From the NCBI GenBank assembly GCA_003254925.1, contig QANZ01042139.1, positions 16,948-80,947 of the forward strand: a stretch of DNA of 64,000 nt, written 5' to 3'. Source of the stretch: Chamaecrista fasciculata. Lineage: Eukaryota > Streptophyta > Magnoliopsida > Fabales > Fabaceae. A program made the translations under genes and the position numbers. The stretch's first letter is position 1. Each line of letters opens with the position of its first letter. This document shows positions 18,751 through 29,890 of this stretch, piece after piece. Below the pieces are notes generated by a model, which was not told the origin of the DNA, did no database searches, and worked only from the letters and a program-made list of their open reading frames with translations.

Positions 18751-20550
18751 GTAGGATTAACAGATGATGAGTGGGAAAATCTTGCACCTGTCTTTGTAGT
18801 TAGCTTCGGATCACACTCTTCTGCAACTGGTTTATGGGGGTTTTTTGATAGATTACACAGTTTGTTCCCATGCTTGATAAGGTGCTGATCGATGAATGAT
18901 TCCATGTTCTCTCCCACTGTCGGTTCTTTTTGTAAGATAGAGCTCTCTGGAAGTAGGAGCAGTTGAGCCTGAGACGCACTCCCCTCGTGCACCACATTTG
19001 GACGCTCCTGTTCAACATTTTTTTTTCATGTGGATTATGTACTATTTTTGATGGAAAGATGAGATTTAATGACATGTATTCTTAGTGTGAATATGAGTAA
19101 ACAGTCTACGATCTCCAATAAAATGGTTCGAAACGGTGGGAGAGTACAGCTGTTTTATTCAATGGAACGACCATTTTGAGGTTATAGTTTCTCATTAGAA
19201 AAAAAAAAAAAGTATTGTGGGAATTTGAAATATTAATTTATGGAGTTCATAGCTAAGTTTGGAAGAAATCTGATATACCATGGAGTGGGGTGTTGTTGAA
19301 TCTTTGATAAATCAGATTGAAAGAGACCTGCATATATATAAGTTACCGTTTTGTGAGTATCAAGGAGATAATGAGTTTGTTGAATATATTAACCAAAAAT
19401 GAAGCCTAGGGTTCCTTTCTTAGTGTGCTTTGTTGAGCCCAATGTTTTTTCTAGTATCGAGGATAAGTATTGCTGTTCAACATCTTCGTTGTTGATTAAT
19501 AGGCTTGAGACATACCGTCTGTATAAATATGCGATGGTATTAACATGATATCCTCGGGACAATTATCACAAATCTTTGAGGTAATAACCCCACACTCATT
19601 CCTCATGCGAGGGGAACCACATGGAGGCTTAATGCAGAAAGATGACATCTTTGTATCTCTCTTACAGAAGAGAAGGAAAAAGACAAAGGATCTTCATGTT
19701 CAAGCCAGTCTAGGCTTGTTGGCCGCAATATTGGAAGCACTTTGAGGGAATGAGTAGCCACTGTGTTGTGACTCATTGTTACGTTGTTGGGTTCATCAGC
19801 TTCACCACTCAGATAGATACATCATCATCATGTGAAGCATATGTATGTTACAACTTTATTTGCTCACTCTGTCCTATAAGGCTATAACCATGCAAGATGG
19901 ATACATCATCACATCAATTATCGTCGGACGTGGAAAATAGCTGTTCGCTTCAACCGTCTGAAGGGGAAATCACAGGAATCAATGAACGAAATAAATAATG
20001 AACCACCCAACATTAACCAAAAACAAAAAAGAGATGAAAACGACAAAATATGTTTTCTTGTTAGTGACTTTTATCTTTTAGCTTTGCGTAGAAAGGAACA
20101 AAGTGGAAAGTATTGTCCTTTAGGTGCATCGCATGCTTGCTTTGCTCATTAGGGTTCTTGAAAGTGGAATGAATATATTTGTGGCTACTCGACTAATATA
20201 ATGTTTTGCTTTTTTTCGTTGTTGTCTATGACTTCTGAGCCCGGCCATGATTTATCACATTAGCTATATCTTGTTGAATCTTAAAGTGGCCAAAAGTCGA
20301 GTGACTCGTGTATTACGAGATTATTAATTATGATTAAACAGATCAAACCTAATTAATCCACATAACTGGACTCATTCATCTACCGCCAATTTTATCCTTG
20401 TATAATCAAACGATACTCACAAATTTCATAGACTAACTTGGGCTTCAAGAATTTGGCCCAAAACGCTTGGGCTTCAAGAAATAATGGCATTCCTTATTTG
20501 GTTTTTATTTATCGTTTCTTAACTTTCTACTTTTCAATCCATAAAAAAAA
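18751..20550. other. CXE 3' UTR and unassigned spacer
   Basis: The first few hundred bases are the probable CXE11 3' UTR. A 66-codon frame at 19545-19745 has no recognisable motif and no supporting context. The rest is unassigned. Confidence 0.4.
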
Positions 20551-20965
20551 GCCAAAGTGTACTTTTGGTTCTATAACTTTTGTTAAGATCTCAATTTGGT
20601 CTCATAACTTTTTTTGTTGCACTTTTGGTCTCATATCTTTTGCTCAAGTTGTAGATTTAGTCCCGTGTTACACTTTTGGTCCCATATCTTTAACTCATGT
20701 TGTAGAATTGGTCTTATATCTTTTAGTCAGGTTGCATAATTAGTCTTATATTTTTGGATCAGGTACATAATTGATCTGATATCTTTGGATCAAATGGGAC
20801 TGCGGTGAAACATTTTGCAAAGATATGAGACCAATTCTGCAACTTAACCAAAAATAAGGGACCAAAAGTGATACGGGACCAAATCTAAAACTTTTTACAA
20901 AGATATGAGACAAAAATACAACAAAAAAAGTTATGAGACCAAATTGAGATTTGAACACAAGTTAT
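20551..20965. mobile_element. Foldback MITE with modular TTTTGGTC arms
   Basis: The segment folds on itself around position 20757. The left arm carries repeated modules such as CACTTTTGGTCTCATATCTTT and AATTTGGTCTCATAACTTTT. The right arm carries their reverse complements in reverse order (AAAGTTATGAGACCAAATTG near 20940). The outermost right end has diverged, so no clean target duplication can be read. There is no coding capacity. A related single arm lies at 39828-39900. Confidence 0.75.
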
Positions 20966-21307
20966 GTGCCTCATAATGAGACTTCACAACGCTAGTTATA
21001 GTTGTGTTCTTAGAGCTTTTTATGCTTTTTTCTTATTTTAATTTTCCTACGTCCATTATTTTTTATTTTTGAGAGTTCAGGGAGTTTCACCTGAGGCAGG
21101 TTTTCCGACTTTCATTTCTACAACTTATTTAACTCCTGAATTTTTCCTTCTTCATCTTGTCCTATTTGTTCAGATAGCTTAATAACCTTTCCCGTCACTA
21201 CCTTGACTTTACGTTATGAGCAAATGCAAAAACTGTTTTAGTTTCACCCCTTCTTTTTGAATTACTATACCAGAGAGTTTCATGGGCTGCTGTGTTTTTT
21301 TTAACAG

Positions 21308-22428
21308 TATCATGACAGTTTCAAGTGGTAGCCTTGCACAAAAGATGGAAACTTTTGATAAAAAAAATGAAGACCACCATGAGTCCGGCCATCTTAAGTT
21401 CAACCAGAATCTCCCTTCAAAAGATGACTGTTCCAGCTGTCCAGACTCATCCAAAAGTTTTAGTGACACACAATTAGATATATACCACCGTCACCATGGC
21501 TTGTTCATATTGGATCTTGCTGCTGCAATGATGTTTGCCCCGTCTTTTGTAGCAAAATTGAAGGTATGCATTATATATGCATTTCCTTGTCTTTTTAATA
21601 ATCAGAACATATGTTCTCTATTGTACAACCTAATAAATTCTAGGGAGAATTATATTTAAGGACCACCAATTAAGCTTTTTACTATTTCAGATCATATAAT
21701 GAGACTGTGGTTATCCAGTGCACCCACTGGGTGTTTAAAAACTTTACTTCTAAGCCGATAGGATGATATCTGCATACATTATTTCTGACCTGTATCTCCC
21801 TCTCCTTTTGCCTTGTATGCCTTTTGAACATGTTGTGTATCAGTGTATGTATGACTGTCATGAATACATTCATTACGGAGGCTGTAGATGAGTTTGAATT
21901 TGAAATTAGTAGTCGATGCTGACTGTCATTGATGAATAATTCGCCCTGATTTTCTGGATTATAATGCTTCATGTTTCTTTTAAGGCTATTAGAAAGAATG
22001 TATACGGTTATTCTTATTCAGGCTGCTCTCGTGCTGTGCATTTTAATTTGTTGCAGAGAGTAGGGATGGTTAAGAGCTTTCCATTGCTGTTAGATTCAAT
22101 TGTTTGCTATATTTTTGTATCTGATGGGTGGATATTGGTCCTATTTCTGTGGTCTGGCTTTGGCTCCACACAGAACATTGTATGTTCTGGCTACTGTAGG
22201 AGGCATTTCTCTCTCTTTCAAGATTTTGCACGCAATGAGAAGTAAACCTCACACGGACTGAGAACTTGTTTAGTAACATAACAGAGCCAATCTAACTGAC
22301 AAGACTGGTTATTTGTGAGTGACATTTGCCATTCTATTGAGATGGCACCACCTGCATCAGTCCGTGAACACAAGGATCCGGAACTGGCCAAATATGAAAT
22401 ATGTGAGAGACCACGCAGTTTTGCCTGA
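21308..22428 (+). pseudogene. Decayed exon cluster, possibly a PGAP1-like C-terminal remnant
   Basis: A coding-like exon at 21308-21563 has a good acceptor (pyrimidine run then AACAG) and donor (AAGGTATGC). It reads MTVSSGSLAQKMETF to DLAAAMMFAPSFVAKLK. A second acceptor, TTGCAG, sits just before 22057 and continues in phase as RVGMVKSFPLLLDSIVC, after which the reading loses any hydrolase or membrane-protein character. A third small frame at 22342-22428 (MAPPASVREHKD) is isolated. No upstream exons, start codon or catalytic domain are visible. The C-terminal membrane region of plant PGAP1-like GPI inositol-deacylases has a similar K-x-x-G-M-x-x-S-F-P pattern, from memory, and in Arabidopsis such a gene lies beside CXE11. 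The identity is an inference; the cluster could instead be an unrelated lineage-specific gene. Confidence 0.3.
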
Positions 22429-22864
22429 ATGCAAAAAGTCCCACGATTTAAAGGTTCATTTGCTGCAAAAGCTTTACATTGTAGAAGGAAGTTATTTTTC
22501 TTTTCTTCTTTAGGGCTAATAAGGATTAAATTCAAATGTAATCATTTTTTTTTAAATTGAATTTACATTTTACCATCATAACATCTTTTTTTAAAAAATA
22601 ACAATGGGCTTCCTATGTACCAAAGAAAACTTGGATATTCTGTCGTGCAAGTACACACAGACTGGCACTTCTTGTCTTACATGGACTTATCCCCAAGTAT
22701 CACTACAATCAATAATTGGCGTAAAAGATTGACATTATCTCGTAAAAAATTGCCAATTAATAAGGTTTTTGTTATTGGATGGATGGAGATGAATTGCTAC
22801 CACAGTATCACTACAATCAACAATAATATGGCCATTGCTCATTATTACATTCTTGGATCTCTAC

Positions 22865-24517
22865 TCAAAGAAGATTCATGGCTCTAGATGCCATGGTCCT
22901 CAAGTTATCTCTTGCTATGGACAACACATTTCTGCTGGATTGTCCTTGTCCTTGGCTTCCCCTAAAAGCCTGCATGAACTCTTCTCTCTGCATCCTAAGA
23001 GCCAAAGCCGCATCCTCATCTTGGCTTGTGATCACTCTTCTTCTTGACCTTGCTCTCGCAGACGATGATGGGGTTCGATCCCTTGTTCTATTCTGAACCG
23101 CCTCTCCTCTCTGCAACCTTCTAGCCAATACAGCATCATTATCCTCAACTTCCTCTTGGGTTCTTGTAATACCTCTTCTCCTCGAACTTCCTGTAACACT
23201 TCTTGCTTCCCTTGATGTTTGTGTGTTTGGGTTCCTTAGATTAGTGTAGAATGCTGTTTCTGGACTTAAGTTCTGCTTTGCTTCTCGACTATTCAAGGCA
23301 CCTGCTGCTTTCCTAGCTTCAACTTCCTTGGGAAAAAGGAGTTGTATTGTATTCCACAGAACTGTGTTCACGGTGCAAGATCGCCCATTGCTGAAATTTC
23401 CACAAGATAGCAAATTAGCTGCCATAGAGAGTTTTTCTGTGACATAAATCTCAATAAGAATGGCTAATCAGTTTTCCAAGCTAAAAAGTTTCCTGATTAC
23501 CTTATAAGTTGTCTGCACTTTGGGCATTTCTTACCACATTTATCTGCAGCAGATCGAAGGCATTTTCTACAAAAACTGCACAACGTAGATACCAAATTAA
23601 AAATCAATCAATCAATCAAGGTCTGTTGGGGAAACACCCGGGGAATTTTAGCATCGAGTTCTTGAGAAATCAAGAAATTTAATGGGAAATGTACCTGTGT
23701 CCACAAGGAGTGGTACTTGGTTCAAAGCATATCTCCAAACAAATCTGCCGAAGCAAATCAAGATATCAATCAATAAATGAAATCCGGAAATTGAATAACC
23801 AAAATTGATATTCTGGGCGTTCCAATTTATAGAAATTCCAATGAGATCAGTATTAAGAAAACAAATCAGTATTCTTACTGCACATGAGAGCTCTTCTCTG
23901 AGTTTATCAATGCAGGGAAGGGCAGAACTCTTAGAAGAAGAAGCAGAAGCAGAGGTCTCTGGGGTTAATGCATTCCCTCCTACACCAACTAATTTACCAT
24001 CTTTCTTCTTTTTTCCACTAACTGCACATCAACAGTACCCATATGAATGATGACGAAAACTGGAATTCAAAACAATAATAATAAAAACAAACAAAGGAGA
24101 TAATAACCGTTGCTGGGAGTCCCCTCTTCGTCAAGGTCAAGAATAGCCACAGGGATTACGTGTGGACTCCTCTGAGCTCTTCGTTTCCTAAACACACAGT
24201 ACAAAAGAACACGCATCCATCATTATTAAAACATTCACATTGATGACAGAACCGAAAGAAAAAGCAAAAAAGTAAAACCTTCTTGAATTGGTGGGTGGAG
24301 TCTTGAAGTTCAAATCAGAGCGTCTCTTGTGCTTGAAATCTCTGTCGGGCGTATCTTCGACGATGAGGCTAGCGCATAGCAAAGCCTCTTCATCCCAACC
24401 AGCCATAGCAGCCGCAGATTTGAATCGAGGGCTGAGAATACCGCCCAAGTTTTCGCCATTTTCCGATGGGATTTTTGGGTTAGACTGGCTCTGTGGTTTT
24501 TGGTCCTCGCTCACCAT
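22865..24517 (-). CDS. C3HC4 RING-type E3 ligase with two MIU-like ubiquitin-binding motifs
   Basis: Probable RING E3 ubiquitin ligase. Six exons on the minus strand: 24279-24517, 24108-24187, 23879-24021, 23695-23744, 23501-23575 and 22865-23390, all GT-AG and in phase, giving 370 residues. The N-terminal 150 residues are basic and low in complexity. The RING finger uses Cys153, Cys156, Cys168, His170, Cys173, Cys176, Cys188 and Cys191, with C-x2-C-x11-C-x-H-x2-C-x2-C-x11-C-x2-C spacing. After it, VLWNTIQLLFPKEVEAR (about 206-222) resembles the helical extension following RING in RAD18/RNF168-type proteins. Two Ala/Leu-rich acidic motifs, DNDAVLARRLQ (about 279-289) and DEDAALALRMQREE (about 320-333), match the MIU (inverted UIM) pattern. 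The tail is Arg/Ser-rich. The start codon at 24515-24517 is the first ATG of the frame. RING assignment is firm; the RNF168-like role is inference. Confidence 0.85.
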
Positions 24518-25147
24518 TTTCGTTCTTTGATGGCTTCGGGAGAAGAATAGAACTGCAAAACAGGGGTTTTGTGATGTTGTAATCTTCGCATAACGGTCGA
24601 ATTTTTTGAAATAGGATTGCTGCCTTGCTGGGCTGGCTATTGTAATTTGTAACGGCTATAATTTCGGCCCACTAAGATGGTGGAATTTGCAATAATGTAT
24701 TTATTTGTTTGGATCTTGCTCTCCAATTTTGGAATAATTTATTTTTCCTTTTCCTCCTTTTTGGGTTGCTGCGTTTCCCATTGAAGGAAAGTATTATGGC
24801 TGTTATAGTTTTAAATTTTTTGTTATAAAGCTGTTATAGTTTTAAATTAAAAAAAATTAACTCAAATTAAAAATCCTGTAGAATTTATCGTTAACTAATT
24901 ATAAAAGGAAAAAAATTGATAAAATATCAAACTTAATCAAAATTAACTTTATATAAACAGAAACAGATCATGTATAAAGATTTCTCTCTAGCTTCCCACA
25001 CACTCCATTCCATCTATAAAGAAAATAGAGAAAACAAAGATTTCTCTCTAGCTTCCCACACACCCCACTCCTACTGAGCAATCATGCACCAAAGGCAAAT
25101 ACCATTAGGTGGGGATGGATTGAATAACAATTTAGTTTTATAATTTT
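24518..25147. promoter_or_regulatory. Upstream region of the RING gene
   Basis: This is the presumed promoter of the minus-strand RING gene, AT-rich with few features. Positions 24977-25070 hold a 60-bp-period direct duplication: AAAGATTTCTCTCTAGCTTC occurs twice, followed by CCACACAC both times. Confidence 0.4.
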
Positions 25148-25622
25148 GACCAAAGGCCTATTTTGGTCCTTATGTTTGCTCAAAGTTTCGTTTTGGTCCC
25201 TCTAGTTTTTTTCGTTTCGTTTTGATCCCTCGTGTTTGCTCAAAGTTCTGTTTTGGTCCCTCGATTTTGTTCGATCCGTTTTGGTCCCTCATCTTTGCTC
25301 AAAGTTCCATTTTAGTCCCTTAAGTTTCTAAAAAGTTTCATGGTTAATCACGAACTCTTTTCCATCCACTTTTTCTGTTAAAAAAAAAGTAACTTTCATC
25401 TCCTAACAATTTTGCTCTTTTGCATTAAGATCCTAAAAAGACCAAAATTGTTGGGAGATGTAAGTTTCTTTTTTTTTTAATGGAAAAAGTGAATAGAAAA
25501 GAGTCAGGGACTAACCCTGGAACTTTTTAGAAACTTGAGGGGACCAAAACAGAACCAAAAAAAACTTGAGGGACTAAAATGGAACTTTGAGAAAACATAA
25601 GGGACCAAAATATGACTTTACC
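25148..25622. mobile_element. Foldback MITE with TTTTGGTCCCT modules
   Basis: A 475-bp element whose arms are inverted copies. The left arm repeats a module of about 40-45 bp containing GCTCAAAGTT followed by TTTTGGTCCCT at least four times. The right arm carries the complementary GGGACCAAAA and AACTTTGAG strings. The flanks TATAATTTT (25139-25147) and TGTAATTTT (25623-25631) form a 9-bp target duplication with one mismatch. The interior includes the inverted pair around CTAACAATTTTG and CAAAATTGTTGGGAG. There is no open frame of interest. Confidence 0.75.
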
Positions 25623-25721
25623 TGTAATTTTTTATTTCATTTTTACACGGAAAGCAGGGAAGCAATGAGAATATAAGTAGTTACAAATTAAAAATGGTGT
25701 TATATATATATATATATATAC

Positions 25722-25995
25722 GGCCAAAGTCCTATTTTGGTCCCCCAGTTATGCTCAGTGTTTTAAATTGGTCCCACAGTTATTTTTTGTTCCATATTAG
25801 TCCCCCAGTTATGCAAAATTTGATAAAGTTGGTCTCTCTAACAGTTTTCATCCATTTTTCCGTTAAAAAAAAAGATAAAATTAATTTTTAACTTCTAAAA
25901 GTTTAAATTTTTTGCATTAAGGGTCTTTTCCTCTAAATAGAACCAAAATGTAAGAAAGAAGAAATACATGGGGGTTTTAGTTTATTTTACACAAA
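25722..25995 (+). repeat. One-armed dispersed repeat, copy 1
   Basis: A segment of about 270 bp starting GGCCAAAGTCCTATTTTGGT and continuing with CCCCCAGTTATGC modules, TCCATTTTTCCGTTAAAAA and a CTAAAAGTTTAAATTTTTTG stretch. It aligns along its length with 62572-62846 in the same orientation. No inverted partner arm follows. It belongs to the same style of TTTTGGTC element as the foldback units nearby and may be half of one. It sits directly after a (TA)n run. Confidence 0.75.
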
Positions 25996-26992
25996 AAAAA
26001 ACACAACCCCTCTAATATGAATGAAATGGTCATTGGTGAGATAGAGATTGTTGGAGATTAATTTGTTGTAGCCTGGTATGATATAATATGGATGGGTGAA
26101 ATGAAATGCAATTAATGCGCAGATGATGAAGTATGAATGAAAACAGCAGATTTTGGTACCAGAAATTATGGTTTGGACTTTGGGTTGAAGTTAGGCACGT
26201 TGTTTCTTAAGATTTATCTATAATTATATATATATATGTATATGCTACATGCATGCTGATGACTTAACTAATATGCATGCATGTCGTTGGACCGGAAGGA
26301 TACAATAATGGAGATTTATATTATGTATATTGATATCCTTCTCAAATGTACTTGCTGTTGAACGCATTATATGTCACCAACAAACTTCTTCGCCTTAATT
26401 CTTACACCTCATCCTAATTTATCTTTAACAACTTCAAAAGTAGTAATATACCCATTAATTCTTCTGAAACAAATTGCATCTGCGCCCTTCCCTTCCTCAT
26501 GAGTCATGATATATATATAATACCACCTCCTCGATCTTTAATTTCAATATAATCTAATAACTCAATCAAACTATTTTTTTCTCTTCTAATCAGCTCCTAA
26601 TTAATTAGCATGCCTTTCTTCTACGATTGGCAGCAAGAAAATAAATATACAGAGTATTCACATCGATCAGTTCATAGACTCTTTATAAAATATATATGCT
26701 GAAAATGAAAGAGCTAGCGGTCATGAAATGAAGTGATCTGTATATATTATATATACTGCATTACTCTGATAATCTCTACAAAAATATATTAATCTACATC
26801 GATCATGTATATATATTTGTCACAATTACAAGTATAAGAAAAAAGAAGGGATTTAATTTCCTGCAAAATATGTAATGAATCGAAAAGAATTAATAATTCC
26901 AACTAAATTAATGAATGAAGCAATTAAGGGGAAAATTGAAGAGAGTACTAAACGTGGTTAAGGTGGTAGTTGTTGTAGGTGAATGAAATTAA

Positions 26993-28789
26993 TTAAGCCG
27001 ATGATGATGATGGTGGTGGTCTCGGTCTTGGTCTTCTTCTCCTCCTTCTCCTTCTCGCATTATTAGCCTCAATAATATCTTGGCGCGATTGCCATGGCAA
27101 AGCATGTGTATTTGGGTCCATAAAATCCTTCTGAACCCGGTTCTTGAGCTCCAAATCCCACACCTCACAAAACCGGTTCGCCCAATCCGGCGGCTCGACC
27201 GCCGCTGTCCCTAACCCGGGAACCCTATCTTTAGACCCCACATTCTCGTCCTTCTTCCAATCCGCCACGTAAGCAGCGACCCTCCGTTGAAACTTGTCCT
27301 TGAAAACCTTCCACACTTGATACTTATAATGATTGATCACCATGACACTCCTATCCACATCCACCGCCACGTAATCATCCTCCAGATAAAAATGGTGCAC
27401 CACGTTTATGAGATTCTTCCTCAACACTTCGGGTCTCACTATACTCTTGTGCCTCTCACGTGCCCCCATCCTACACGTGTACCCCACCATCACTCCTTCT
27501 TTCGGTATCTTCTTCTGACCCGACGGCCCGAAACTGAAACAACCCGTTCTTATTTCCCCAATCTTGTGTTTTTCATCACCACTCCTGGCGGTTTCATTTC
27601 TTATCACGTCTTGCAGATTCCATTCTTGGATTTTCAAGTTGAAGAACTCGTCGACGTCGATGAACCCAACCCACTCGCATTCTTGTCGTGCGCATAACGC
27701 ACAGTGAGCGAACCCGGCTTCTTGGCTTTTAATCCAAGGCCAGATATGGCGCGTGATGTTGTAATGGCCTTGGGCGCGTAGGGAGCGAATGACGGCGGCG
27801 ATGTCGTCGTCGCTGTTGTTGTCGTAGATGAACCATCGCTGGACGCCGATTTTGGAGTGGTACATGATCCATTCTTTGAGGAAGCGAGCTTGGTTTCGTA
27901 ACATGGTGCAGACGCAGAGGAAGTGGAGTTTGCGTTTGGGTGGGTGGAGTTTGGGTCGGAGCCCCGGCATTGCGACGGAGGGGATGATTTTGGAGCCGAT
28001 GATTCGGACGGAGACTTTGAGGGTGGATTTGACGGTGGGGTTGGAGGCCAGAATGGCGGAGGGGGTTTCGCAGCGGATGATTTCTTGGGCGACAGAGACG
28101 GCGCGTGAGGTTAGGAGGTAGTTAGGGGTGGTGAAATCAAAACCGTAAAGGCACTGAAATCGGGTCGGGTCGGATTCGCGGGCTGGCCGGAGATTGAAGG
28201 CTTTTACGAAAACCAATGTGGTGTTGTCGCGGTCGAATAATGCCTCGTAGGCGAGTGGGTGCCACTTGTAATTATTGGAGTTGGATGATGGGAATGAAAG
28301 AGGAGTTTTGTTAGTTTCGGATTTCAAGGATAATGAGACGTTGTTGTTGTTGTTGTTGAGGCGACGTGGATTGAGTGGGCACCGAACTATCTGTTGGTGA
28401 TCATGAATCTGCTCCACCAGAATCGGTCGGGTCGTGTAGGACTCACCCGAACCCGACAGATAAACGCAGTGGAAGTCGTCTTGGGTGTAGAAATGCCGGC
28501 AAGATGGGGGATAATTCAAGAGGATGACAGCCTGATTTGGGTTCACCACGGTTTCTCGGACCCTAATGGAAGGTGGGCTAACCGAAGACTCGAGTGATTT
28601 GAAGGATTGTAATTTCGGGATGGTTGGGTGAACAGAGTGGTGGGGTGGTGGTTTAGAGCGATGGTAGCGACGGAGAATGGTGAAGGAAGTAAAAAGGGTG
28701 GAGGAGAAAACGACGAAGAGGGTGCACCAGAAGAAGGTAGTCCATGTGAAGGGAGGGGATTTTCGTCTCCTACGATGATCTTTCATCAT
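26993..28789 (-). CDS. Glycosyltransferase family 92 (DUF23) type II membrane protein
   Basis: Golgi-type glycosyltransferase. The GT92 family includes the plant galactan synthases (GALS) and animal galactosyltransferases; the acceptor for this At1g27200-like branch is unknown to me. One exon encodes 598 residues. A basic cytoplasmic N-terminus (MMKDHRRRRKSPP) precedes one membrane anchor at about residues 17-40 (FFWCTLFVVFSSTLFTSF), then a Pro/Ser stem with an Asn run. The GT92 domain covers about residues 285-540: LHFLCVCTMLRNQARFLKEW, GVQRWFIYDNNSDDD, and the DxD-type motif in FIDVDEFF, which would bind metal and nucleotide sugar. The C-terminus is an Arg-rich then Pro/Ser-rich low-complexity tail. 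The start is the first of two adjacent Met codons. It lies about 2.5 kb upstream of the RING gene on the same strand; in Arabidopsis a DUF23 and a RING module are annotated together. Confidence 0.92.
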   Translation of the reverse strand: MMKDHRRRRKSPPFTWTTFFWCTLFVVFSSTLFTSFTILRRYHRSKPPPHHSVHPTIPKLQSFKSLESSVSPPSIRVRETVVNPNQAVILLNYPPSCRHFYTQDDFHCVYLSGSGESYTTRPILVEQIHDHQQIVRCPLNPRRLNNNNNNVSLSLKSETNKTPLSFPSSNSNNYKWHPLAYEALFDRDNTTLVFVKAFNLRPARESDPTRFQCLYGFDFTTPNYLLTSRAVSVAQEIIRCETPSAILASNPTVKSTLKVSVRIIGSKIIPSVAMPGLRPKLHPPKRKLHFLCVCTMLRNQARFLKEWIMYHSKIGVQRWFIYDNNSDDDIAAVIRSLRAQGHYNITRHIWPWIKSQEAGFAHCALCARQECEWVGFIDVDEFFNLKIQEWNLQDVIRNETARSGDEKHKIGEIRTGCFSFGPSGQKKIPKEGVMVGYTCRMGARERHKSIVRPEVLRKNLINVVHHFYLEDDYVAVDVDRSVMVINHYKYQVWKVFKDKFQRRVAAYVADWKKDENVGSKDRVPGLGTAAVEPPDWANRFCEVWDLELKNRVQKDFMDPNTHALPWQSRQDIIEANNARRRRRRRRPRPRPPPSSSSA

Positions 28790-29454
28790 GACCCCTCCTC
28801 CCTAACAAATAGTAATGTTCCTTGCTCTGCTTCATGTCATTCGTTTTTCTTTTTCTTTATTTTCTGTTATCTAGCTCTCTCACTCACCCTCATCCTTTGT
28901 CTTCTGGGTTTGTGAGAGTGAGACAATGAAGGAAACAAAAGGAGAGTGAGAGAATGAGATTAGAGGGAAAGTGAGTGAAATCCGGGGTTCATGGAAGAGA
29001 CAAGAGAGAGATCGAGGTCCGTCTAATTTTCTAAATCGCTTCCTTTGCTTCCACCCTTTGGACCGTACATGTCGGTTTTCATGCGGTCGTTACTTAATTT
29101 GTTACTGCTCTACCAATTTCTGCCACTTCACTTCCCTCTCTTAATCACCTTTTCTTTTTTCTTCAACATTCTTCGTATATATGTAGTATTTTTCAAAATT
29201 TATTGTTTTTTGTTTTTAAGCTAATCTTATTTTCCTATTAATTAATTAACTGTTTGTCAAAAAGAGTAATATGGCTAGTTACTACAATGATTGACCAAGC
29301 TGTTTTTCCTAAAAATAAAAAAAAAAATTAAAATTCTAGTGTACAATCTAAACGAGCGGTCATTTAATTTGATCATATATTCATAACTTAAGTATAGGCC
29401 CTTATTATTGGTAAGCATGGACGATCAAAATATCCATATCTAATGAAACCTTAA
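28790..29454. promoter_or_regulatory. Upstream region of the GT92 gene
   Basis: GA/CT-rich sequence within the first 230 bases (GAGAGTGAG and AGAGAGA tracts) is consistent with a 5' leader of the minus-strand GT92 gene. No TATA box could be assigned. The remainder is AT-rich spacer. Confidence 0.4.
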
Positions 29455-29890
29455 AATTTACCCTGGTATGGGTCTGGACCCAGACCCATCCTTAATGGGT
29501 TCGATTATGGGTATGGTGGTACTCTACCCGTACCCTATTCATATACCCATTAGTAATAATAAATAAATTTTTATATATAAAAAATATAATACTTTAACAT
29601 TTTTTATTAAAAAAATATTAAAATTTTATAAATATTGAAATATTTTATTAATGCATTCATATTTGTGATTTATTTTTTTATTTTTAGTAGTTATAGATAT
29701 AAAAAGTTGTATGAATATAAATTTTATATTAACCAAAAATAATTTTTTAAAATTTTTTCGGATCCGGGTATGGGGATTAGACTACCCAGTAGATATGGGT
29801 ATAGGAATTGATTTTCATACCCGCTCACATACGGGTACGGATCCAAATATCATAGTACCCTACCCATACCCTACCCATGATCATCCCTAC
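29455..29890. repeat. Degenerate inverted repeat rich in GGGTA/TACCC
   Basis: The outer parts carry dispersed TATGGGTAT, TACCCGTACCC and ACCCTACCCATACCC motifs in opposite orientations around an AT-rich core (29560-29750). The right end reads CATCCCTA, a terminus seen in hAT-type plant MITEs. The left end is too diverged to define the boundary or a target duplication. Confidence 0.5.

Noticed and set aside
27287..28121. Several 60-136 codon frames on the plus strand
   Set aside because: They are antisense shadows of the GT92 exon, with no independent motifs.
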